Source: Halichondria panicea | Lineage: Eukaryota; Porifera; Demospongiae; Suberitida; Halichondriidae | DNA: 64,000 nt | Assembly (NCBI RefSeq): GCF_963675165.1 | Contig: NC_087378.1 | Coordinates: forward strand, 7,178,073 to 7,242,072 | Direction: 5' to 3' | Shown: piece after piece, positions 1 to 13,801 of the stretch | Layout: each line of letters starts with the position of its first letter | Numbering within the stretch: position 1 is the first letter of the stretch | The notes under the pieces: model-generated | The model's input: only the letters and a program-made list of their open reading frames with translations | Told to the model about the DNA's origin: nothing | Database searches by the model: none | Program-made: the position numbers and the translations under genes

Positions 1-46
1 ACCAGGCCGATTAAAAAGTATTTTAATCGGCCTGGTCTCGAGGCTA
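1..46. repeat. Truncated copy of the TAGCC palindromic MITE
   Basis: The window opens inside an inverted repeat in which an ACCAGGCCGATTAAAA arm is mirrored and followed by the terminus CTCGAGGCTA. This is the right end of the short palindromic family that recurs at about 42.0, 42.6, 45.9, 47.8 and 58.65 kb. The left end is outside the window, so the target duplication cannot be checked. Confidence 0.7.
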
Positions 47-193
47 ACCACAATGGTGAGTGCATTGTAGCTACATTGTTATAAGTTGCTGAATTTTATT
101 GATTATATGCACACAATCACACAATCATGTATATAAAGATGTATAATTATTTATATAAATGGAAAAATGTCATTGATTGTTTGTAATTTATGT

Positions 194-3100
194 TCATTCC
201 AGGCAGACAGGGCAGCATTCACCCTCAGTCTCCATAGTGTCTTCACATGACAGCTGTGGACACTCCAGGGCACGGCAATCCATCACACCTCCCTACAAGG
301 AAAAGAGGAGAGCTGTTCTCAATACCTGCACTAAACTCGTTTTGAAGCAACAGGGCACTCATAGTTAGCTAGCTATTAAAACAGGCCTATTTCGGAAAAT
401 CACAGGCTATATATATGCCCATGCATGGTTTTTCTTCAAGAATGGAACATTTCGATCAAAGGGCTACAGAAATGCTTTAACTACACAAAATCCTTATTAT
501 TATATACTCTCAGTAACCTATAGGAAACGTGTTGATTAACTTACTTGACAGATGCATGTCTTGCAGTCAGGGGTAGTCCACGTCTCCAGGTTGTCATGGT
601 AAGTGCCATCTTGGATGCAAAAAGCAAGCTGCAGAAATAAGAGTCAGTGTAATTGTACATCTCATACACACGATGCATACATACTACACAAAAGAGCTCA
701 TTCACTCACGATGAGTATTACCTTCTGTTCCAGTGAAGCAACCCTAACACTCAACTCGTTGTAGTAGTCTTGAAGCTCAAGGGATTTGAACAACGTTGAT
801 CGTCTTTTACGGCTGAGGTTCTCACATTGACCTCCATCACAATCTGTACATATTGACAAGAAGCAAAGCATAATCATGTGCCTCTCATTATACAGCACTC
901 TTATCTTATTACTATACGTTAGCTGATTTACACTCAATGTTTATGAAACAAAAAATGAGATTTGCACAATTGACACATATATAAGGATTGATATACAGTC
1001 TCATGCAGCCTATTAAACATTAATTCCCAAAGCTACACACACACACACTACTCACCGGGACACTCCTGCCACAGCTGCAGGTTCACAGTCGGTACCTCAT
1101 TACAAGACACAAACTCAGAGATACTTTGAAGTACAAAAGCATCTAGTGGAACACGACTAATATTGTCAGCATTGTCACAAATCACTCTAGACAACGATGC
1201 TTGCTTCAACTGGACCAGCTGATCGGGAGAGAACTGACCTTCACGCTCGAAATAAAACCTGAAGAGAGGGAAATAAGAATGAACACAATGTGTGTGTGTT
1301 TGCACACTTCTAATAGGTAAATATGCCTAATTGCCAGTAAAAGTTGTTTAATTGCTTTGCTAACCTGTCTCCTCCTCTTAGCCTCCTGAACTGGTCATTG
1401 ATGATACAATGGAAAGTGGGTCCTAACTGAGTACCAGGTAGAGTGTCTTCTACTAGTCCACCCACCCACAGGTCAATGTTGTTGGGGTCGTCTCCGTACA
1501 CTTCTCTCAGCCTTTCCCTGACCGTTGAATTCGTGATCTCTTTGTAAAGGTCTGAGATGGTTTGAGCTGCTGATAGACCACAGTAGGCACGCCATTGATT
1601 GTAGTTGGGTAGGCCATGGTCTCTACCTCGCTGAATGTTGAGTGCCCCAAGATCAAGGGACACCTCATGCGCCTGCAGGCAAACAAATACATTCATTATA
1701 CACGTGCACATGCATGTGTATTGAGAATGTGCAGTATGTGCATTGAGAATGCAATGCTTGTAATTGGAGAAAATTTTTATCCACACTATGATTATAGCTT
1801 CATAATTTAGCTATTTATTACATACCTGAGCAAGCAAATACATAATTATACACGTTTGAACATTGTAATTGGAGAAATTTTAACCCACACTATATAGCTT
1901 CGTAATTTAGCTATAATAATATCTGTCACGTACCTGAGCAAACAGAGCTTCAGTAAGGTTATTGTTGAGCCCTTGATGGGAGGTCCTTTGTTTCACAGGG
2001 GAGGATATGAGTCCCCTCAGCAGGGGGTCTATTCCACCTTCTTCCAGAAGTCTGAAAGGAGCAAAAAATGCGTCTTGCAGCTTCAGAGGACCCAACGGAG
2101 AAGGAATGTAGTTTGCATCAAGACGGGGGAACAATGGCATGATTTGACTGTGTCCAAACCGATAAGCAGCGGTTGCAAATGCGTTTGCAATCGAAGCATC
2201 CACAGATGAATCGTAACCAGAGTACATGGAATAGTCTGGGCCGAGAATTTTTGGTAGGTACTCGGCGTACACAACGTTCTGCCATTCAGCGATCACTACA
2301 CGTCTGGCCTCTTGATACAGCCTCTCTCCATCCCAGTGTGGGTTCAGGGACTTCAGTATTTTGACAACTCGATTGTGCTCTCTAAAAAACAGCGTATGCA
2401 TTGTGGTAAGTCCAACTTGCTCGTTGACACGGACATCACCCGCAAGGAAGCACGAGCTCCGATGAGCATGAATCCCAGTGGCACAGTCCACCAAAGAATT
2501 GTTATCAAATGGCAAGAAATATTTGTCAGTAAATCCATCGACGTTTTGTCCAGCCCACAACCGTCCGGTTCCATCGATCATACGAAGATTCCTGGAAGTT
2601 GTATTGGATGACCCGTATATTTGAGAGCCATCAACAAACGAAGTGATTGCATTCAACTGTTCCCTATGAATACCGACGTCTCCAATGAGCAAAGAAGCTG
2701 CTCCAGTTCCACAAACTGCACTAGAGCGAGAGAAAGATAAACATTGTCTTCGAATTCTTGGGTCATCTTTGGGAACTTGGATAGGAAAGCAGGGAGCATC
2801 GTTATGGCAGATATCATCACAGCTCATCAGACTATCAGGTTCTGAACGGTTGAAGACTATTCCACTGGGACTCATCGGGGCAATGTCTATATCATGATCC
2901 AGGAACTGGCCAATTTGCATTAGCATGAGCGTATATTCCTTGCTTGGACTGATGTTCTTGGCTGCAATAATACGCTGACTAACGAGTCGAGCACTTGGTT
3001 TAGGCTGCGACCATCCGACAGGCAATCCAATACCATCTTCATATTCTGCAGGCATTAATCTCAAGAAGGGGGTCTCAGAGGCTCCACGCAGAGGGTAATC

Positions 3101-4933
3101 CAAGTTGTTACAAGTGCCATCCATTGTTCGGTACTTTCTATGGGTGCAGCTACTACAGTCAGTGATTCGAGTGTGCTCTTCACAGCCACTTAGTTCACTT
3201 AGCACTTCCACCTCACAACGGCTGAGGTGGGGTATTATAGATCCTGTTTCCAGTGTCTGGTTTTTTAGCAATCTTAAACGAATAATCCCCACGGCTTGGT
3301 CAAAAATCTCAGCAGCTTTTAGCACCTCGATTAAACCTCCTTGAGGGAATTTCAGTCGGCGGAGTAAAGCACTGGGTGAGTGAGTTGCTTGCTGCAGACG
3401 GAGGTGAGTGGCATTCACTGCAACATCAATACTCAGTCTCAGTCTCTCCACATCTTCCCGTGACAGTAAACCTGCATACAAGAGAGAAAATATTTATATG
3501 CTCAAGATGAATGTGAAGCTATGAATTTGTTATACATGTAGTAGTTCGATCATTCTAGCAAATATGATTTTGAATTAAGCCTATAAAAATTGCGACTTGG
3601 CAGCTAGTCTAATATTTATAAAACAATAATTACGAAATATGCTATAACATACTGCTCACCATTACAGCTGAGTAGTGGTCCAGTGATATTGACAAACGCA
3701 GTAGCTCTCACGGCTCCCTCTTCGTTGATAGCCACACATCCATACACACCAGAGTCGTCCTCCATAGTGTCTACAATAACTAGTCCTTCTCCGGGTAGAA
3801 TAGAGATTCTGTCTGTGGATTCAATCCTCACACCATCTCTCTCCCACTGGACTTCATCAGTGACCTGGTCCACAGTGCAAGCGATCCTCACTTCCTCCCC
3901 AACAAACTTGTGCGTGTCCTCTGGTACAATACCAAACGAAGGCAGCCGACTACCTGTATGGGATTGGGTCATGAAAATTGATATAAATATGTGGCGGCGT
4001 CTGTGCTATAGCTATATCTATATGTGAACAGTCTAATTAGATAATATTTATATACACCGTAATCAGGCAGTGACTGTTATGACTTTTGTGTGTAACTATG
4101 TACTCACATCTCTGGATCGATTAAATTCTCTATAGAATAAATGTACTTATTTCTCTGGTGAATTCACAAATTTTTTATGGATTGAGTGGCTATATGTACG
4201 ATAAACAGTAGGAAACTTTACCTGCATACTCCAGGGTAACCTGGGCCGTGTCATTCCCCATCAGGTTCTGAGCAAAGCACGAGTAGTCTCCAGCCAAATG
4301 AGGCACCATGACGACAATCACAAGACTCCCGTTATCAGGTAGTCGATAGAAGACAGAGTCAGAGAGCTGCTCACCATGATAGAACCACTGCACTTGTGGA
4401 GGTGGATTGCCACTAATTACTTGGCACTGTAGCTCTATGCTTGTCTGTCCTTTGAAGCCATTCACTACTGAGTTGACAGCTTCAACTGTGGGCTGTGCTG
4501 GAGATAAACAGATGGCAATGGAGTCATCATTGTCATAATTAAGGAAGGTTGCTATGGGGGAGTGTTGGCTGTTTAAATACACATCATGCGATAGAGTTCA
4601 AACTACTGAATACATAATCGTTTTGTTTCCAGGAAGGATTACATATGTCAACCCTCACCTTCAAAGTATTTCATATGGTACCTAAATTCAATTAAGCCTG
4701 TATCCTCACGCCATACCATATGCAGACTCACCACAATCAAGAGACGTTAGTTCCACTTGGTCGAGTGTTGTGCCCTGTAGGGAAGAGGGGGTGGAGCAAA
4801 CCACTGGCCCACTAATATCGTCTCGTAGCGGCTCGTAGTTCTTCATCCAAGCTATACTGCAGTCACAGTGGATCTGATTGCCACCAATCTCCCTGGTGTG
4901 AGTGTGTGTGTGGGGGCGGGTAAGAGTGTAGGG

Positions 4934-4976
<43 letters not shown>

Positions 4977-6880
4977 GGGGGGGTGAGTGTGTGTGTGAGG
5001 GGGGGGTGAGTGTTTAGTATGAGGTGCTTAATTTACGCTGTTTTCGAGGGTTAGCAATCCTCCACGAAAATTGTTCCACAAACATAACTAATGGCAGACG
5101 TAACATGCATTGTAAGAAGCACGAAATTTCTTCAACTGAACAGAATGCTTTTAGAAGCAGTTCCATGAAAGTAATTACCTCGAAAATTTCACGCTATACG
5201 GTACGCAAAGCTAATGGATTCACTGAAAAGTAACTCTATCATACTGCTCTAATTGAGGAGGACTTACAGTCTCCTGAGTGACTTCAAAGGCTTGACAATA
5301 TTGAGTGGGACGTTGGTTAATTTGTTACCATCGAGGTATCTGTATCCATGACAATATAGGATATAAGCAGTGAAATAATTATTAAGACATCGTGGTTTAC
5401 TTACAGGGCTTGAAGCTTCTCTAGTCCTTCAAACAGATCATCTGAAAGGTCTGTTAGCTCATTATTGCTTAGTAATCTGTGATAATATGCAACATTTCAC
5501 AGCTGAGAGCAGGTACGTGTATGTAGTCAACACACAGACTATTGTCGCAGATCAATAACTATGTGCAGTAACAGGAGGCCCTGTCTCCATAGCATCCAGA
5601 GAATGTATCTCAAGAATTGCAAGTATGCATTAGGGCTCATGCAACTGTACGAAACCAATTGAATTGTTTGCTTAATGGGAGGTCGTTTGTTGCAAATGCC
5701 CAGGTTATTTGTGTGATCATTCTCAGTTAATGATGAAATTCTTGCGATACATAGTTTACAACTGATTACTGTAGTTGGAACGAACAAACATTCACTGGAC
5801 TTATTTCATGGTATGCCACTTACAAGTTTTCCAGATTAGAGAGAGTTTGGAAAGTTTCAGGGTTGATTTCAAGGAGCTGGTTGTCCCGAAGGTCTCTGTA
5901 GATCAAAAGCAGCCACAGCTATTAACAGTCTAGCTAAAGTGTGGACAGTCACCCACTCCGCCCCACACACCCACCCTGCACACCCACACCCATTCACACC
6001 CACACCCACCTCGCACACCCATGCCCCTTTACGGTGCCTGCATATCAACTTACAGTCTCTTTAGTTGAGTGTGTCCTTCAAACACTTTTGAAGAAATAAA
6101 CAAAATGTTATTCCCCTTGAGAATTCTGCAATGTGGAAATTATATAATATCAACTGCTTAGATATATTCATTCGCCCTGTTAGCAACTTACAGTGTCTGC
6201 AACTGTGGGTACCTCGCAAGAGAATTTTTGTTAAGGAAGACAATCTGATTAGAGCTTAGGTCCCTGTACGGAAGCAACAGTATATTACATTTCACAGGTG
6301 TGTAGCATAATTATACGCCGTGCACAGAAGTATCATATAGGACATAATTATGTTAATTATCTGGCTGTTAACCATATCAGCTGCTATCACTGTCTGGTGG
6401 TCAAACAAAACCAAAACAAAGGCGCTTTGTCTACGAAATTCTCATAATTTAGCATAACTAACTCGTGAAAATATATAGTTATGCTGATCGTAAAAAACAA
6501 ATTTAAGTACTTTCTGAGACTATTATTAATAGCACATAATTAATATCTGGCTCTAGTATTTATTAGTACTTATAGTAATATGAACGGTACGAACCTGTGC
6601 CAGGGCGTACGCATACCTAGTGTACCTGTGACATGCGCATATGCAGTGACAGTACATTCACTCACCAATGTATTTTAATAGCTGAAACTTACAAATGGGT
6701 TATGCCAGTTGGTAAATCTTGAGGCACAGTGCTGAGCTGGGCACTGGCATGACACAGGACTTGCTGATGAGTCTCAGAGCAGAAACATATCTCACATGTA
6801 CCAGTTTGTCCACAAACTTTAACAATGAAACAGAAGCAGAGGACAATCAAATGGAGAGTGGGGTTTCCTTGGGTGATCAT
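194..6880 (-). CDS. Peroxidasin-like secreted haem peroxidase (LRR-Ig-peroxidase-VWC)
   Basis: Multi-exon gene read from 6880 down to a TGA at 194-196. Order: signal peptide plus cysteine-rich LRR cap (6712-6880); at least five single-repeat LRR exons (about 6190-6262, 6057-6126, 5818-5897, 5406-5478, 5268-5340); LRR C-cap (about 4731-4894); two Ig domains (about 4222-4499 and 3660-3956); an animal haem peroxidase domain (about 3474-1934, then 1683-1364, then about 1259-1056); a basic/coiled segment near 700-845; and a von Willebrand C domain split over 551-628 and 194-293. Peroxidase hallmarks are visible: distal histidine in QFLDHD, REHNR, proximal histidine in YRFGHS, and the QRGRDHG signature. 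Vertebrate peroxidasins have four Ig domains; two are seen here. Peroxidasin makes hypobromous acid and forms sulfilimine crosslinks in collagen IV; a matrix role here is inferred. Exon edges are approximate. It is divergent with the DsbA-like gene at 7246. Confidence 0.9.
4896..5010. repeat. (TG)n/G-rich microsatellite in peroxidasin intron
   Basis: A run of TG dinucleotides mixed with poly-G and repeated GGGTGAGTG units. On the gene strand this is a CA/C-rich tract immediately upstream of the acceptor of the LRR C-cap exon, so it probably acts as an expanded pyrimidine-rich tract. Confidence 0.8.
5022..5206. repeat. MITE of the CGTATAGCG family in peroxidasin intron
   Basis: The left end reads into TTTTCGAGGGTTAGCAATCC. 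The right end reads ACCTCGAAAATTTCACGC followed by TATACGGTA. The same inverted termini occur at about 8553-8828, 35785-35970, 37270-37445 and 60490-60728. There is no coding capacity. The left terminus is degraded, so its boundary is approximate. Confidence 0.6.
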
Positions 6881-7245
6881 GACTCTTCGGTAGAGTAGAC
6901 TAGTTTAAACTAAGAGGTGCTCATCCCTTTTTATACCATACGCTTTTAGCTAGCTAGCCAGACTGTGGGTTGAAGCCACAAAAAGTGGTTGCGTGGGAGG
7001 GGCTGAGTTTGAGCACTTTGCTGGCAACTTTTGCTGAAGATCTCTGTCGCCTTTCACCTTTATTTTAGATAGCTATATATGGTACTTATGAAGAATTACA
7101 ATGATCAAAGTAAAAAGCTAGCATGCATAAGCAGTGGCACAATCAGTGAGCAGGCTACAGGATCAAAATCTTTGCGCATGCGCCAATTTCTGCAAACCAG
7201 AAAAGAAAGTCACGTGAAAAATCCTGCAAACACTGAACTCAAGCA

Positions 7246-9481
7246 ATGGCTGCCTCTGCTGTGTATGGACGAGTCCTCTGCTTCATGCTAGCTGCAGGAA
7301 TTTGCTTATCACAGACACCAGTTCCTAGTCGTCCATTAGGTGAGGCATTTTTTGTGGGTGTGGGGTAGCTTGTACATGTACAAATACAAGCACTATCATG
7401 TCACAACAAAAATAGAATGTGCAACATTTCTTCTGTAAAATACCACAACAAAATAGAAATCACAAAATTACTTATTACAGGTTTCACCTACATTTCTTTG
7501 TATACAGATGTTAATCACAACAAATTATACTGCAGGTTCACCTACATTTCTTTCTATATATATACAATGTTATTCACAACAAAAATTTGCTTACGCAGGT
7601 TTCACCTACATTTCTTCTGAAATGCCAAAGGTTGTCTTGGAGATATTCTATGACCAGTACGTAAACCACAATGTTAACGTGGTGCGTGTTTCCTGTTTGG
7701 GCACCATGGTTGCTTGTATGTTAGTGTGTTTTTGTATTAAATTGTGGTCAGTTGAATGGAACCTTATAATTATTATCACAATGCTATCCTCACAGCCTGT
7801 GCATTGACTCAAAGGCAAACTGGCCAATGCTGAAAAGTGTGAGTGGGTGAAATTGTGGTCAGTTGTTTTTAACTTTCTTTGTGGGTATATGCAGGTGGTG
7901 GATGAATATGACATCATGAACAAAGGCATCAAAGTCATGATTCACATGACATCACTGCCGTAAGTTCATTAGAAGCATAGTGAGTCCTATGATGTCACAA
8001 TTGACATAATCTGACTAACATAATAATATATAATGTTACAATGTTACTTTAACATATGCCAGCAGCATTGTATTTACACCCACATTTCCGGCCCACTCAC
8101 GTATGTTTGCAACCCTCATAATTACACCTATTATACCTATGACTCATACCTCCCACAGATACCATTATCATCATCATCATCATAGCTAATACCCCCCACA
8201 GATATCATCATCATCATCATAACTAATACCCCCCACAGATGTCATCATCATCATCATCATCATAACTAATACCCCCCACAGATATCATCATCATGACTTA
8301 TACCCCCCACAGATTCCATCACGACACATTCTTTGCTCAGAGGGCAGGTGTGTTGGTGAGACGAGTCGACCCGATGCAGTTCACAGACTATCTTGAACTG
8401 ATGTTTGCCAACCAAGACAGTGAGTGCATTAAATGTTCTCAGCTCAGGAACGATTGAACGTGCCTGAATACATTCTAAACCTACCTATCTATGATAGTCT
8501 ATAGCTTTATAATGAATCAAAGGCTTTTCCTAGACATTTCGTATTAGCTAAATACCGTATAACGTGAAAGTTTCGTGGAATGGCCTCTAAAATCATTTCG
8601 TTGCACAATGTTTGTGGAATGACTGCTTACCAGAAGCCATGCCTTTAATTGCACGTATATAGTAGAGAATTCTAAATAAAAAATATTTTCGTATTAGGGT
8701 TGCTAACCCAATGTTTGTGGAATGACTGCTTACCAGAAGCCATGCCTTTAATTGCTAGTAGAGAATTCTAAATAAAAAATATTTTCGTATTAGGGTTGCT
8801 AACCCACGAAATCACGCGCTGTACGGTAATTAGCCATTATTATTATTTGCCCAGGTTTCTTGTCTGGAGCAGTGAACATGACGGAGCCAGAGGTACAGGA
8901 CAAGATGGCCGCTCTTGCCAGTGCCAAGCTCACCATCAGCAAAGCCATGTAAGTGTGACCTACTCGTGTGACATGCACTCAGTGCATACATATGACATGT
9001 AGGTGTATATTGCACCATCTGACTGAACCTATACATGTACCTAGTCAATGATTTAAGTGCTGATCTAGCCAAAGTGCTGACTTAGCCAAGTTACTATTTA
9101 AGGTAACGTTATATGCATGTGTAGGTGTAACTGAGCCGAAATTGTGAGCATAATCCACGAAGGCCTAGTAGTACTAACGCTGCTTAAATCACTATAACGA
9201 CCCTCCTTACTTCACCTGACCCCCTTATATCACCACATTACTCAAGTTACCTTCCACTTTGTTACCAACACAGGATGTTGACAGCCTTCACCGACACTAC
9301 TGTTGACAATGAAGCTAGACTGGCCTTCAAGTACGCCGGTCACCGTGGCATCACAGGTACCCCCCAGTTTGTGGTGAATGGAGTACACACACCCGACGTG
9401 GCCGGCTATGACAAGGGACAGTGGGAGAAGTACATCACACAACTGATCATGGACACTTCATTGGGAAAAGATGAACTATGA
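7246..9481 (+). CDS. ER-lumenal DsbA-like thioredoxin-fold protein with C-terminal KDEL
   Basis: Seven exons (7246-7339, 7599-7656, 7796-7838, 7895-7959, 8313-8419, 8855-8948, 9274-9481) join in frame to 222 codons. The N-terminus is a hydrophobic signal peptide. The body matches the DSBA-like thioredoxin superfamily: an EIFYD strand, then LCIDSKANWP at the usual active-site position, LPFHHDTFFAQRAG, and a C-terminal ITGTPQFVVNG containing the cis-proline. The last four residues are KDEL, the ER retrieval signal. The usual CxxC is reduced to a single cysteine (LCIDS), so classic disulfide exchange is doubtful; a chaperone or monothiol role is possible. Animal members of this group are mostly uncharacterised. 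Exon 2 was given the donor at 7657 because only that keeps the frame into exon 3. A plus-strand AATAAA-like signal follows at about 9585. Confidence 0.85.
7478..7620 (+). repeat. Triplicated 3' splice site and exon-2 start
   Basis: The string AGGTTTCACCTACATTTCTT occurs at about 7480 and 7597, with a one-base-shorter copy near 7533, giving three copies spaced about 55-65 bp. Only the third continues into the conserved exon 2. The first two look like decoy copies of acceptor plus exon start made by tandem duplication. Confidence 0.75.
8140..8312 (+). repeat. Minisatellite made of repeated acceptor plus (ATC)n
   Basis: About five units of ACCCCCCACAG followed by AT and a variable run of ATC trinucleotides, ending in the real acceptor of exon 5 at 8311-8312. 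Every unit carries a usable-looking CCCACAG acceptor. Confidence 0.85.
8553..8828. repeat. MITE with internal 95-100 bp tandem duplication
   Basis: Termini are TACCGTATAACGTGAAA and, inverted, ACGCGCTGTACGGTA. Inside, a segment starting CAATGTTTGTGGAATGACTG and ending GGGTTGCTAACCCA is present twice (about 8609-8706 and 8709-8804). It sits in the intron before exon 6 of the DsbA-like gene. Confidence 0.7.
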
Positions 9482-9769
9482 TCGAACTGTTGCTCGTGTG
9501 TTGAGCTTTTTATTTGATAGTAACTTCTATCCTCGTCATTTGACAATTTCTGGTTTTTAAAATTATATGAGCATTAACAATAATAAATAAGAGATCTACA
9601 CCTATAAAATCAGTAACATTACACATGGTACATTGGCATAAATAAACTGTTTAGTTAGAAAAAAGATGTCCAATATTAAATAATCAACAAGATACCGTAA
9701 ACACATATTAAAATATTAAAATGCATGACCGCAACCTAATGAAGGCGAATCCTCACACAATATAATACG

Positions 9770-12571
<2,802 letters not shown>

Positions 12572-12798
12572 TCTGTCTTGTTTTCACCAAGCTTGACACT
12601 ACGTACGTACAAGTACCTCGTACTCTTAGATACAATATTCTTTGGCAACTTAACTAGGAGAACCTCAGAACCTCTGTCACGTTACTTTGTGGTCAATTTC
12701 TAGGCGTAGCTTCACTCGGCCATGAATAATGAAAAACTAAACAGGTAAAGATCAACATAATAGGAAGTGGAAATAGAACTATACCTCACACTCACCCT
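12572..12798. promoter_or_regulatory. Putative bidirectional promoter, SMAP / CUSTOS-like
   Basis: The start codons of the two divergent genes are 228 bp apart. A short upstream ATG followed by a GTAAAG donor at about 12724-12757 may be a 5' non-coding or alternative first exon of the CUSTOS-like gene. No specific factor site is claimed. Confidence 0.5.
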
Positions 12799-13427
12799 AT
12801 GTCTTCTTCATCCAGTAGCTCTGTAGATGAGAAAAAAAGGAAGAGACAATTGCATGAGGCAATATCTGGAGTGGAATTACCTTCAACCAGTGCCCTACCA
12901 TCAGCAAAGAAACAAAAGTATGCTGATCATTCTTAACGTCATCTCGTATAAACGTTTAATATAGGTTATCAAAACGAATCATAGAGCAGGACGACACAAG
13001 TGGATCACAGGTATCTGCAGAGACACAGAACTTCATTGCAAAGAAGCTGGGCCATCTCCTTGACAAGTAACTTCCATGCATTTAATATCACTATCACTCT
13101 GACATTATTGTTAAACCCCTCCGCTATACAGACAGTATGAAGTGTCCACTTGTGCAGACTCTCCAATGCAACCACACTCTACAGTATCATGCATAAAGCT
13201 ACTAAGTGACTCCACACAACCTATCTCCCTCACTCAACCACCACCGCAGCAAGTTAGTAGACAGACTCCCAAAGCTACAGATTTCAGGTACAGTACGTAT
13301 ATGAGGTTTGCCACCTGTAATTTAGTGCTTTATCTCCTATAGTGATACCAGCAGTGAATCAGATACTGAGAATTTAAGACTAAAAGAAGCTGCTATTGAT
13401 CCTCGAACATTAATAGGCTATCGTTAA
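12799..13427 (+). CDS. CUSTOS-like nuclear protein
   Basis: Four exons (12799-12917, 12965-13066, 13132-13287, 13343-13427) keep one frame across three introns and give 153 codons. The protein is Ser-rich at the N-terminus, has two short basic runs (KKRKR, KKQK), a central block NFIAKKLGHLLDK and the C-terminal SDTSSESDTENLRLKEAAID block. Human CUSTOS (C12orf43) has the matching blocks AHVAKKLGALLDS and SSEDSDEEWRRCREAA, in that order, which is the basis for the call. In vertebrates CUSTOS is linked to Wnt/beta-catenin modulation and the nuclear envelope; function here is unknown. The fit rests on two short motifs, so homology is likely but not certain. It is convergent with receptor gene A. 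Confidence 0.65.
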
Positions 13428-13447
13428 TTATCGTGTTCTCCCTAAAT

Positions 13448-13690
13448 CAAGGGCGTATAAAGAGCAGAGGGCATGCAACTACAATCTATCATATTACAAA
13501 TGGACGGGGGCGTATGTCTAAAAATAGACAAGAATTTATTGCACGTGCACTTTATACTCTAGACTAGCTCATTACCTAGTGGCGGTTGGCTAAATAGCAT
13601 ATCCTGCTGACTGCTGACTCATTCAGTAATATGACGCATACACTTATAAATTGCGAGTTGCATGCCCTCTTCTCTTTATACGCCCTTGCT
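13448..13690. mobile_element. Short inverted-repeat element (MITE)
   Basis: Inverted arms of about 30 bp, GGGCGTATAAAGAG followed by AGAGGGCATGCAACT, are mirrored at 13656-13688. The total is about 240 bp, without coding potential, lying between the stops of the CUSTOS-like gene and receptor A. Confidence 0.7.
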
Positions 13691-13801
13691 ATAATTATAT
13701 TGCAAAAATTAATTGTGTATGTTGTCACAATAAAGTATACACTTCAGTTGATGAATTTAACTGTCTACAGCACGCATGACAATCATGAACTAACAATTCA
13801 T

